Of a stretch of DNA of 52,108 nt, positions 27,052 to 35,253 are shown one piece after another. Source of the stretch: an uncultured Caryophanales bacterium. Its GTDB lineage: Bacteria; Bacillota_I; Bacilli_A; RF39; UBA660. Both the position numbers and the translations under genes were made by a program. Positions within the stretch are counted from its first letter, which is position 1. Every line of letters starts with the position of its first letter. The notes beneath the pieces are model-generated. The model was given only the letters and a program-made list of their open reading frames with translations. It was not told the origin of the DNA and did not search any database. Location of the stretch: positions 1-52,108 of the forward strand of contig CAOJRT010000006.1 of NCBI GenBank assembly GCA_948442255.1, given 5' to 3'.

Positions 27052-28976
27052 CTTCTTATTCCTCCTTGTGATAAGCTATCCGCTAGTTGTAGTTCGGCAA
27101 GCCGTTCTAATCGTTCTTTGTCTCCATGCGTCCACATGGATTCAAATGCAGCTTTTGGCTCTGCTCCTATTTTTTTCATAAATTCTCTTACTACTTCAAA
27201 ATGCTCATCGTCGACAGAGGATAATCCTACTGCGGTTGCAAATTTTTGGGCTATATCCATTTCAAAATCATCGTTTGTATAATTTCCTTCAATTACATCT
27301 TCTACAGTTATTACTTGTTGGCGAACAAAAGCAATAAAATCAGTTGTCAATTCATTTCCTATTAAAGCTCTTAGCATTGCTGGTTGATTTGTTGCATACA
27401 AAAATTTAGATGCCATCTCCCATTTTCTTGGGTCTGCATTTGGTTTGTCCCCTGTATAAGGCGTTCTTAAAACATCTTCTCCACTATAAGATTTATAAGC
27501 TACATAAGCATAAATAGCGGGATGAATTTTCGCTTGTGGCTCTTCTTTTTTTAAAGTTAATCTTTCGTATTTTTCTTTCGGCGTGGAAGCCCATCTTAAC
27601 CAACTATCTATAGTTGTGTAAATATAAACATGAGCAAAACGATTAAACAAAGGTTCAGCCATTTGATTAGCAGCTAAAGAATCCTTTAAATCATTTCCAG
27701 CAGCTACTATTCGCGCGTTTTGTGGAAGTTTCCATATTCCATTTACTTCCCCGTCTAATATTATATTGAAAGCCATTCCTTGAATAGAAGGTAGTGCATT
27801 TGTCAGTTCATCAAAAAATAGAATATGAATTTTATCTGGTTCTTTAGAGCACTTTTCTACTAAGCGTTTATACCATGTTGGGGGAATGTCAAACATCTCT
27901 TTTGTTTCCGCATTATAAACACTTTTTCCATTTAAACTATCTGGAGTAGCATTTCGCATGTATAGAATTTCACAATCAGGATCGAATTGTTTTACTCGTG
28001 CCGATTTACCCTCGCTAGAACGGCCATGCAAAAAGACGGCAACATTACTTTCCAAAGCTCCTTTTATTATCTCTTCTTCTTCTACGTTAGCAAAATTGAA
28101 AGCATAAGGATTTTTCTTTCTTATTTTTTTCCCTGATAGGCTTTCTGTGTCCTCTTGTAAATCATTTGTATATACATTATTCGTTTCAATCTCTTTTGCA
28201 AAAAAATTATCCATAAATTTTTTTATATTAGTACGAAGAAAATCTCCCGTATAATTTTGTTCTTTATTAAATTGTACTCCTGAAAAAAGAATTTTCTTCG
28301 AAAGAGCAATACTATTATTTTGATCTACAAGCCAAGTTATAGGTTCTACTTTTACCCAATATACATTCCCACTTTGTATAGTTCTTCCATCAGGCAAAAC
28401 TTCTCCATCACCATTGGAATCGCCAATGAAACGAATGTATTTTTGTCCTTTATATTCATATTCGGTAAATGTTCTTGGTTGAAAATCTTTGTTATAATCA
28501 CTTAAACTTGCAGAGTCAGTTGTATAAACTCTCCCTGTTACTTTTAAGCCTCCATTATTATAAGACTTTTCTAATTCGTTTGAAAAATTTTCATCCACTA
28601 TGGTTTGTGGATATTCTCCATAAATTGTCTCTTTTACTCCGCTTTTCCCTCTCACTACGTTCGAGGAGATAGAGGAGATGGCAGAGTAAGGTAAAGCTGG
28701 GCGAGCCCCACCAGAGCGTTTGAGAATATGGAACCAAATTCTAGTACCATCTCTGATAACGACGCGCGCGTTATTATCTTCAGGGGTTTGTGTCCACCAC
28801 CAACCAGTTCTATCTTTTCTAGAAGATCCTTCATTAGTATAAAAACCAGTTGCAACATAACCACCTAATAAAATGGCAAAGTCTGTTATTGCACATTTTG
28901 TCCCATATTTTTCAAATATATCTAATTTGTTTTTACCAAAAATTTGTTCTTCTTTTAAAAATATAAAGTTACTCAT
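27048..28976 (-). CDS. DGR target: variable lectin-like domain fused to MoxR AAA+ ATPase
   Basis: This 642-residue protein is the target of the DGR. Residues 1-100 resemble the C-terminal half of a DUF6273/C-type-lectin-like fold (GWWWTQTPEDNNARVV, then GGARPAL), and the variable repeat encodes residues 70-96. Residues 115-265 form a second DUF6273-like domain (YGEYPQTI, WVKVEPITWLVD). Residues 285-642 are a MoxR-type AAA+ ATPase: Walker A GRSSEGKS (318-325), Walker B ILFFDE (385-390), sensor AAGND and LFNRF arginine. It has a GGTGAT ribosome site and lies 56 nt after the reverse transcriptase. It likely couples ligand recognition to an ATP-driven partner. Confidence 0.85.
   Translation of the reverse strand: MSNFIFLKEEQIFGKNKLDIFEKYGTKCAITDFAILLGGYVATGFYTNEGSSRKDRTGWWWTQTPEDNNARVVIRDGTRIWFHILKRSGGARPALPYSAISSISSNVVRGKSGVKETIYGEYPQTIVDENFSNELEKSYNNGGLKVTGRVYTTDSASLSDYNKDFQPRTFTEYEYKGQKYIRFIGDSNGDGEVLPDGRTIQSGNVYWVKVEPITWLVDQNNSIALSKKILFSGVQFNKEQNYTGDFLRTNIKKFMDNFFAKEIETNNVYTNDLQEDTESLSGKKIRKKNPYAFNFANVEEEEIIKGALESNVAVFLHGRSSEGKSARVKQFDPDCEILYMRNATPDSLNGKSVYNAETKEMFDIPPTWYKRLVEKCSKEPDKIHILFFDELTNALPSIQGMAFNIILDGEVNGIWKLPQNARIVAAGNDLKDSLAANQMAEPLFNRFAHVYIYTTIDSWLRWASTPKEKYERLTLKKEEPQAKIHPAIYAYVAYKSYSGEDVLRTPYTGDKPNADPRKWEMASKFLYATNQPAMLRALIGNELTTDFIAFVRQQVITVEDVIEGNYTNDDFEMDIAQKFATAVGLSSVDDEHFEVVREFMKKIGAEPKAAFESMWTHGDKERLERLAELQLADSLSQGGIRR
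28693..28770 (-). repeat. DGR variable repeat (VR)
   Basis: This segment pairs with the template repeat at 30273-30349 (constant offset 1579 on the plus strand). In the 63-nt core, all but one of the differences fall where the template has adenine on the coding strand. Nine residues are changed (74, 75, 78, 80, 82, 83, 85, 88 and 94 of the target) and two changes are silent. The 5' edge GCGCGCGTCGTT and GGTGGGGCTCG near the 3' edge are identical. Confidence 0.93.
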
Positions 28977-29032
28977 ATATTTATCACCAATTCTATCATA
29001 ACATTTTTTTCGACATTTTTGGCATTTTTTAC

Positions 29033-30054
29033 CTATTTGAAAGGAATTAACTCCTTTTTAAATTTTTTACTCTCTTTAGTCTTTTTAATATGGTTATAAA
29101 AAGAGTTTTTTCTTTGGTAAACATATTCTTCATCTACTATTCCTTTATTGAATAGTTTATTTATTGTTTTCAAATGATTCTTCATGCGCTGTTTTGATGA
29201 TTGCCTTAATCTCATAATGATTTTTCCTTTTTCTTTTAAAATATGTCTATATCCTAAGAAATCGATCCTATTTTTCGTTCTTCCTATTTGCGTTTTTTCA
29301 TTTAGTTCTAATTCAAGAACTTCTTGACAAAACTTTTCAATTTCTTTTTTACATTCAGTTAAGTATTTTTTATCTCTATGAATTAAAATCATATCATCCA
29401 TGTATCTAACATAACTTTTTATTTTTAATTTTTCTTTTATAAAATGGTCTACTTTATTTAGGTATAAAAGGGCAAACCACTGACTTGTTTGATTCCCAAG
29501 AGGAAGACCTACGTTAGTTTTATCTGGTTGTTCTTTTATGATTTTTTTGATTAACCACATTTCGTCGTCCGAAAAATCGATTTCTTCTAAAATTCTTATT
29601 AAAATAGAGTGATTAATACTAGGAAAATATTTACGAATATCACATTTTAGAAAATATATATCATTGTTATTTTCTTTTCTAAATTCTTTCCTTAAAAAGC
29701 TATGTAATCTTTTTATAGCAAAAATAGTTCCCTTTTCTTTTCGACAAGCACAATTATCATAGATTAATTTTTTTCTATTTTTTCTTTTAAGCAGGCATCA
29801 CAAAAACATCTTACGACAAGTCTATCTTTAAAGGGTAAGGCTTCTATAATTCTTTTTTTGGGTTCATAAATAATAAATTTTTTATATTTACCTAGTTTAT
29901 ATTGTTTTGTTACTAATTCTTTTCTTAAAAGGGTTAAGTTTACCGCTAAATTTGCCTCAAAACGGATTACTTCTCCTTTATGTTGTTTGGCTTTTCGGCA
30001 ATTTTTGTAAGCACTATATAAATTTTCAAAGGTAAATATTTCTTCTAACTTCAT
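29033..30054 (-). CDS. DGR reverse transcriptase (frame break at an A7 run)
   Basis: The start at 30054 (MKLEEIFTFENL) has a GGGAGG ribosome site. RT motifs are in order: EPKKRIIEALPFKDRLVV, the catalytic KCDIRKYFPSINH, GLPLGNQTSQ, YVRYMDDMILIH with the YMDD box, then RIDFLGYRHI. The GNxTSQ sequence in motif 4 replaces the QGxxxSP of group II intron enzymes and is a DGR hallmark. The frame breaks near 29766 at an A7 run. One extra A makes 341 codons (340 residues), the normal DGR size. Slippage or a -1 frameshift could restore it; otherwise the gene is dead. No maturase or HNH domain follows. Confidence 0.88.
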
Positions 30055-30272
30055 AGGTTCCTCCCAAAAAATAAACACTCCTTCTAACGCGCAAAGAGTT
30101 TTATACTCGTTGCTTGTGTGAGTGTTTTTGTCTTTTTCCATCGCGCTAAGAAATTCTCTTTTAGCGAATAGAAAAGAAGAAAATTCCTTCACCTTACAAT
30201 ACGGATATATTTTTCTTAAAATATATTTCTCTGATTTGTTTTTTGAATCTTATAATGATTCCTTCAAAAGTG

Positions 30273-30349
30273 AATCTGGTCGAGCCCCACCATTTCGTTT
30301 GTTAATATTGTTCCAATTTCTATTACCATCTTAGTTAACGACGCGCGCG
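30273..30349 (-). repeat. DGR template repeat (TR)
   Basis: This 77-nt copy of the variable repeat lies between the avd-like gene and the reverse transcriptase, as in known DGRs. It is rich in AAC/AAT codons and reads in the target frame as VVN*DGNRNWNNINKRNGG. The core has 27 adenines, of which 14 differ in the VR. One TAA codon is present where the VR has AGA. Confidence 0.93.
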
Positions 30350-30385
30350 AAGACACACGACGGGCTCCACACGGGCGAAGCACGC
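30350..30385 (-). other. GC-rich flank at the 5' side of the template repeat
   Basis: This short block is far richer in G and C than its surroundings and holds imperfect direct repeats of a GTG(T)CTTCGC pattern. It joins the GCGCGCG edge of the TR. It is probably part of the structured template RNA. Confidence 0.45.
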
Positions 30386-30431
30386 AAATAATAAATTTTC
30401 TCCTTAATTAAAGGTCTTTCAACCTAAAATC

Positions 30432-31016
30432 CTAATTCTTTTTCTTCCATCTTTCATCATCACTTTTCTTCCAAGCAACGATAAGATTGATGGTTTCTGC
30501 AAGTAGTATAGAAATCTGCTTGTATTGCTTTTGTAGGATACAACCAGAACTTTCTGCTACCATTGCTATATAGCCTAATAATTTTAATTTCACTATTGCT
30601 TCTTTTTGAAAATTTTCTCTTTTCTCTTTATTAGTAGCTGAATTCATTTGGATGAAATTTGCTTCTAAAAGATATTCAATTGTATCTAATGCATAATTTT
30701 GCATGCGATTTACAAATACACTTCTAAACTTTTTAGGAGATTTTTCTGTTATTGTAATTACGTAAGCACATAATTTTTTAGCAATTGTAATCACCATTAA
30801 ATCATTGGCATTGGATGGGATTTTTTCGATTATTTTTAAATCTTTATCTTCTAATTCTAATACTTCTTTTTCTTTTGTTTCGTTAAATTTTTCTTTTTCT
30901 GCCATGGCTATTCCTTTCTTGATTGCTACCACATCATCTATAGCATTTGCAGATCTAGTAACAATTTCAAGTTCTTTCGGAATTTTTAACTGATTGCTTC
31001 TACTTACTTGTAACAT
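30432..31016 (-). CDS. Avd-like accessory protein of the DGR
   Basis: The 194-residue protein has an N-terminal extension followed by a four-helix bundle domain like Avd, the pentameric partner that DGR reverse transcriptases need for cDNA synthesis. The helices include KKFRSVFVNRMQNYALDTI, AIVKLKLLGYIAMVAESSG and YKQISILLAETINLIVAW. I chose the ATG at 31016 with an AAGGA ribosome site; a longer frame to 31067 is less likely. It is the first gene of the cassette avd-TR-RT-target. The N-terminal extension is unusual, since typical Avd proteins are near 130 residues. Confidence 0.75.
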   Translation of the reverse strand: MLQVSRSNQLKIPKELEIVTRSANAIDDVVAIKKGIAMAEKEKFNETKEKEVLELEDKDLKIIEKIPSNANDLMVITIAKKLCAYVITITEKSPKKFRSVFVNRMQNYALDTIEYLLEANFIQMNSATNKEKRENFQKEAIVKLKLLGYIAMVAESSGCILQKQYKQISILLAETINLIVAWKKSDDERWKKKN

Positions 31017-31177
31017 GAAAACACATCCTTGTACTTCTATCCGACAATAGTAATAGAAGTGATTCAAAAAGTTAAAATAGTTCCCAATTACTACCTGACT
31101 TTTTTGACATATTTTGAAATTTCTATTAAAGGTTTTCTTAAAATAGAAAGTTTTCTTTCTATTAATTCATTTTAACA

Positions 31178-31201
31178 TAAAAAGAACTTCTAACAAGTTC
31201 T
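31178..31201 (-). terminator. Terminator after tRNA-Met
   Basis: AGAACTT pairs with AAGTTCT around a 5-nt loop, followed on the minus strand by T5. It separates the tRNA from the DGR cassette. Confidence 0.75.
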
Positions 31202-31237
31202 CTATTGAAAGTTCGAACAAAGCGAACAAATTTCTCA

Positions 31238-31314
31238 TGGTAGCGGGAGAGGGACTCGAACCCCCAACATTTCGGGTATGAACCGAACTATCTAGCCAGT
31301 TGATATATCCCGCC
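31238..31314 (-). tRNA. tRNA-Met (CAT), elongator type
   Basis: The 77-nt gene has acceptor GGCGGGA paired with TCCCGCT and an encoded CCA. The anticodon stem TTCGG/CCGAA holds loop TTCATAC with anticodon CAT. The sequence resembles Bacillus elongator tRNA-Met, not the initiator, whose acceptor starts differently. Confidence 0.95.
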
Positions 31315-31332
31315 ATAAAAGTAAGCAATTTA

Positions 31333-31361
31333 ATATTATCATAAGCTTACTTATTTGACAA
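31333..31361 (-). promoter_or_regulatory. Promoter of tRNA-Met
   Basis: On the minus strand, TTGTCA (31356-31361) and TAATAT (31333-31338) are 17 nt apart, about 20 nt before the tRNA. Confidence 0.75.
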
Positions 31362-31390
31362 TAGTTTTTTGTAAAATATTCGTCCTTTTC

Positions 31391-31571
31391 GTAACTATTC
31401 AGACCCTATTATTATGAAATAAGCAAAAATATGCTGTAACGCTAATATTTATAAGGAAACTTAAATATTTAAACTTTTTTTAATAGTGAATATTTTTATC
31501 ATCAACATTTGAACAAGCCCTTATTTTATGGAAAATTTAATTTTTGAAATTACTATAGTCTGAATAATTAC
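31391..31571. mobile_element. 181-bp MITE-like element with 8-bp target duplication
   Basis: The ends GTAACTATTCAGAC and GTCTGAATAATTAC are inverted repeats matching at 13 of 14 positions. The flanks TCCTTTTC (31383-31390) and TCCTTTTC (31572-31579) are a perfect 8-bp direct repeat. The interior has no gene. GTAA ends with an 8-bp duplication recall IS66-family elements, so this may be a non-autonomous derivative; that family link is inference. It fills most of the gap between tRNA-Met and the gene at 31606. Confidence 0.75.
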
Positions 31572-31605
31572 TCCTTTTCTTCTTTATTTTTTTTATAAAT
31601 TTATT

Positions 31606-32543
31606 CTATTTACGAAGAAGATGACTATAATCTTTATTTAATTTTTGGTTATAAATAGCGAGCGCTTCTTCATTTCTTAATGATAATCCATAATATGCAT
31701 TCATTTCAGGTATACTAAATTCACCACATATAATTTTGTCTAACATTTCCTTTAATTTTTTAGGATCGTCTAAATAGCGGTTTCGCAAGAATCTCCATAA
31801 AATTCCGCTAAGAAATATGCGTAAGATTCATGGTTTTGGCATTCTTTATAAATACTACTATATTCTTTACCAAGGACATTTTCAACAAATATTTCGATTG
31901 CCCTTTTTTGTTCTTCTTTTTTAAACATTTGTTGTTTTAGGTAAAAAATACGGCTTGCTGCATGTTTTTCTACTATGTCTTCTTTCATTAACCTACTCCA
32001 TTCATAAGCCATAATATATTCCATAAGAATGTTTAATTCCTCTTTGTAGTGAATATTGCCAATAACGTGATTAAAATCTTTTGTAATAAAAAAGTCTAAT
32101 AAAGCTCGCATAATTACATTAGCTCCTACTACTACCTCAATAGATACTAATTCTTTGCTAATATAAATTTTCTTAGGAATATAAATTCCGTTTTCTAAAT
32201 CTGATTCTAAATCTCCTGCAAAAATAGAGATATTTGGGTTCACCTTTATCATGTTAATTAAATTTTCTATCAGTGCTTCATGCTTATCTCCTAATACTTT
32301 GACTAGTATTACTTTCAAAAAATTTTTTATTTCTTTCAATCTAACTCTATTATAAGAAAATATAAAAGGAGCGGGTATTTCCGTTTTTTCTAATTTTGTT
32401 CCTAATCTTTCATAATTTCTTTTGCTTTGTTTATCTGTTAGTTCTGAAAAATCTCTATTATGATCACGTCTTTTATCTTCTTCAAAATTATCTAAGACTG
32501 TTTTTAGTTGTTCTATTGACTCTATTGCTTGTATTGCATCCAT
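31606..32543 (-). CDS. Hypothetical protein, probably frameshifted near 31780
   Basis: One frame runs 257 codons from ATG 32543 and ends at 31770 (YFLAEFYGDSCETAI). A second frame continues from about 31788 to 31606 (RNRYLDDPKKLKEMLDKII), with only a TTG as a possible start and no ribosome site. The second part reads as the natural C-terminus of the first, so a frameshift has probably split one gene of about 310 residues. The protein is soluble and helical and I do not recognise it. Confidence 0.5.
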
Positions 32544-32619
32544 ATTGCTTCTTCTTTTTGCTCTTTATCATATAATAATCTTTTTACAAAGTCAAAAAAA
32601 GAATACTAGGCGTACTCTT

Positions 32620-33717
32620 TTATTTAATAAGAATGAATATATCATGCAATGTTACATATGCCATTAAAGCAAGCAATAAGATAAAGAAGATATTTGTTGC
32701 TATAGCTTCTATCTTTTGATTCATTTTCTTTCTTGTTATTTTTTCAATAAGTAAGAATAGAACATGACCACCATCTAAAGCTGGAATTGGTAAAATATTC
32801 ATTATTCCTAAATTAATACTTAAATAAGCGGTTAAAAGAAGAATATTTACAACTCCTGCTTTTCTTGATTCGCCAACAGCAGAATAAATTCCTACAGGAC
32901 CAGAAAGATCATTTATAGATATTTTCCCTGTAAATAAGTTGCCTACAGTTAACCACATTTGTTCCATGGTACTGATAAGTTTTCTTCCTGCATATTTTAC
33001 GGATGGAAGAAATCCTTTTTCTACTTCGGGTTTAATATTGATCCCGAATTTTTTAGTTTCTCTTCCTTTGCTGTCTTTTTCTATTTCTGGTTCAACTTCA
33101 AAAGTGTCTAATCCCCCATTTTCATGTTTTACTGTAATGGTATACTTATTATCTTTGCTTTTTAAAATAAGATATAGTTGCGCTTTATCCCACGTAGATA
33201 CTTTCTTTCCGTTAATAGCCGTAATCGTATCGCCATCTAAAATCTTTGCTTCTTCAGAAGGAGAATCTCCTTTTATAAAAGTAGCATTTGCCATAGCAGA
33301 ATCTTCCTCTACGCTATAAATAATGGGGTCTAATCTTTGTGCTCCCCAAATAAGTGCGATTGTAAATAAGAGCAAAAGAGCAAGCAAGAAGTTATTAAAG
33401 ACTCCAGCACAAAGAATGATTAATCTTTGATACCAGGGACGGTTACACATAAATTTCTCTTTTGGAATTGTGTCTGTATCGTCATCTTCATATACTTCTC
33501 CAGCCATCTGTACAAATCCACCAATTGGCAAGGCGCGAATGGAATAATTAATTCCATCTTTTCCCTTAATACTTTTTAGTACAGGTCCCATACCTAATGA
33601 AAATTCATAAATATGAACTCCTGATTTTTTTGCTGTTAAGAAATGCCCCAATTCATGTACAAAGATTAGGACTCCTAACATAAGAATAAATATCATTATA
33701 TTTAAAATTGTTTCCAT
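32620..33717 (-). CDS. rseP: Site-2 zinc protease RseP/RasP
   Basis: This 365-residue intramembrane protease has its zinc motif HELGH at residues 21-25, in the first membrane helix. A PDZ domain lies in the middle (about 125-210, with GDTITAINGKKV), and the second metal motif NILPIPALDGGH is near residue 310. It cleaves transmembrane segments such as anti-sigma factors and signal-peptide remnants. It is the last gene of uppS-cdsA-rseP; the dxr gene found between cdsA and rseP in Bacillus is missing here. Confidence 0.95.
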   Translation of the reverse strand: METILNIMIFILMLGVLIFVHELGHFLTAKKSGVHIYEFSLGMGPVLKSIKGKDGINYSIRALPIGGFVQMAGEVYEDDDTDTIPKEKFMCNRPWYQRLIILCAGVFNNFLLALLLLFTIALIWGAQRLDPIIYSVEEDSAMANATFIKGDSPSEEAKILDGDTITAINGKKVSTWDKAQLYLILKSKDNKYTITVKHENGGLDTFEVEPEIEKDSKGRETKKFGINIKPEVEKGFLPSVKYAGRKLISTMEQMWLTVGNLFTGKISINDLSGPVGIYSAVGESRKAGVVNILLLTAYLSINLGIMNILPIPALDGGHVLFLLIEKITRKKMNQKIEAIATNIFFILLLALMAYVTLHDIFILIK

Positions 33718-33729
33718 TTTTATTCCTTT

Positions 33730-34527
33730 CTATTTTATTATATTTAAAATACTGACAATAATTATATATCCTAAGACGATAAAAGATAAACTATCAAAAC
33801 GGTCAAGGATTCCTCCATGGCCAGGAATTATATTAGAAAAATCTTTTATTTCGTTTTCTCTTTTTATTTTACTAAAAAATAAATCTCCTAATTGACCTAA
33901 TACAGATAGAACAAGACTCATGCAGATAAGTAAGAAAATGTTGATTTCAGGAGTGATTACATTATAGTAAAATATAGAAGAAATAGCAGCTCCTGCTATC
34001 GTTCCTCCAAGACTTCCTTCTATTGTTTTTCCAGGAGACACTTCAGGAATCAATTTATGTTTACCGATTAATTTTCCTGTAATGAAAGCTAAAGAGTCCG
34101 TTACACAAGCTACAATAAGTAAATATAAGAGTACCCATTTATTTTCTAAGTAAATGGTTGTTGTTAGGTTAAAGAATATTCCTAAAAATAAAATGAATCC
34201 TAATAAATAAAAATATTCTTTGGTAGTATACCTCGCTTTTTTATCAAATATACTTGGAATTGCTAAAGCTAAAACAGATAAGGAAATAGCTAAAAAGGTA
34301 ACACCAAAATCGGCACTTTTACCTAATACAATTAATTCTAGACAAAGTAAACCAAGTACCATTACATAAGTTGGATAAGGTTGATGACTTTTTTTTAATC
34401 CTAAGGTTTCTTTATATGCTAAAGTAGCTAAAAGCGCCATACTTGCTTTAAAGACCATTCCTCCTATTAAGAACAAAGGAATAGCGATTGCTATTAAAAC
34501 TATTGCACTAATTATTCTTTGTTTCAT
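33730..34527 (-). CDS. cdsA: Phosphatidate cytidylyltransferase
   Basis: CdsA makes CDP-diacylglycerol from CTP and phosphatidate for phospholipid synthesis. The 265-residue protein has many membrane helices and the family signature TDSLAFITGKLIGKHKL followed by SPGKTIEGSLGG. I chose the ATG at 34527 because GGAGG lies 8 nt upstream; the frame could run to 34554. It overlaps the end of uppS by about 20 nt and is followed 12 nt later by rseP, so the three form an operon. Confidence 0.95.
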   Translation of the reverse strand: MKQRIISAIVLIAIAIPLFLIGGMVFKASMALLATLAYKETLGLKKSHQPYPTYVMVLGLLCLELIVLGKSADFGVTFLAISLSVLALAIPSIFDKKARYTTKEYFYLLGFILFLGIFFNLTTTIYLENKWVLLYLLIVACVTDSLAFITGKLIGKHKLIPEVSPGKTIEGSLGGTIAGAAISSIFYYNVITPEINIFLLICMSLVLSVLGQLGDLFFSKIKRENEIKDFSNIIPGHGGILDRFDSLSFIVLGYIIIVSILNIIK

Positions 34528-35230
34528 TTGCATCGCCTCCAAATTTTCTTTCACGTTTATTAAATTCGTCTATCGCTTCTTCAAAATGTTCTCTATTAAA
34601 ATCTGGAAAACAAATTGGCGTAAATAAAAATTCAGCATAACTTAATTCATATAATAAAAAATTGCTAAGTCTTTGTTCCCCACTTGTCCTTATCAGTAAA
34701 TCTACTGGGGGCAAATCATTATACATATAATGGTATAATGTTTTCTCATCGATGGCTTCTTCATTTAGCTTTCCTAGCTTGACGTCTTTGGCTATCTTCT
34801 TTGTTGCATCGACGATTTCTTGTTGTCCTCCATAATTAATACATATGTTAAAAACTCCTTTTGTATTATTTTTTGTTTTTTCTTTAATATAATCCATTGC
34901 TTCTAAAACATCTTCTCTTAGAGGTTCTCTTCTGCCTGAGAAAATGATTTTTATATTTTCTTTATGTAATTTATTAAATTCTTTTTTAAACCAATTGACA
35001 AACATATCCATTAAATAAGTAACTTCTTCCTTGCTTCGCGAAAAGTTTTCATTTGAAAAGGCAAATACGCTTAATACTTTTACTCCTTTGTCTATTATAT
35101 AAGGAACTAACTCTTGTGTATTTTGAAACCCTTTTTTATGTCCTTGTAAAGGAGGAAGCCCTTGTCTTTTTGCCCATCTTCTGTTTCCATCAAGTATAAT
35201 TGCCACATGATCTGGGTAATTTCTATCCAT
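34508..35230 (-). CDS. uppS: Undecaprenyl diphosphate synthase
   Basis: This cis-prenyltransferase makes the C55 lipid carrier for cell-wall synthesis. The signature HVAIILDGNRRWAK carries the catalytic Asp (Asp14 from the chosen start), and the C-terminal IRTSGEQRLSNFLLYELSY region binds IPP. I chose the ATG at 35230, with AAGGA 9 nt upstream, over ATG 35236. It is the first gene of uppS-cdsA-rseP and has its own promoter. Confidence 0.96.
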   Translation of the reverse strand: MDRNYPDHVAIILDGNRRWAKRQGLPPLQGHKKGFQNTQELVPYIIDKGVKVLSVFAFSNENFSRSKEEVTYLMDMFVNWFKKEFNKLHKENIKIIFSGRREPLREDVLEAMDYIKEKTKNNTKGVFNICINYGGQQEIVDATKKIAKDVKLGKLNEEAIDEKTLYHYMYNDLPPVDLLIRTSGEQRLSNFLLYELSYAEFLFTPICFPDFNREHFEEAIDEFNKRERKFGGDANETKNN

Positions 35231-35253
35231 TTTCATCAATCCTTCTAAAATAG

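Noticed and set aside
29033-30054. Group II intron or retron reverse transcriptase
   Set aside because: No maturase or HNH domain follows the RT, and motif 4 is GNxTSQ instead of the QGxxxSP type. No msr/msd-like structure is seen, and a clear TR/VR pair fits a DGR.
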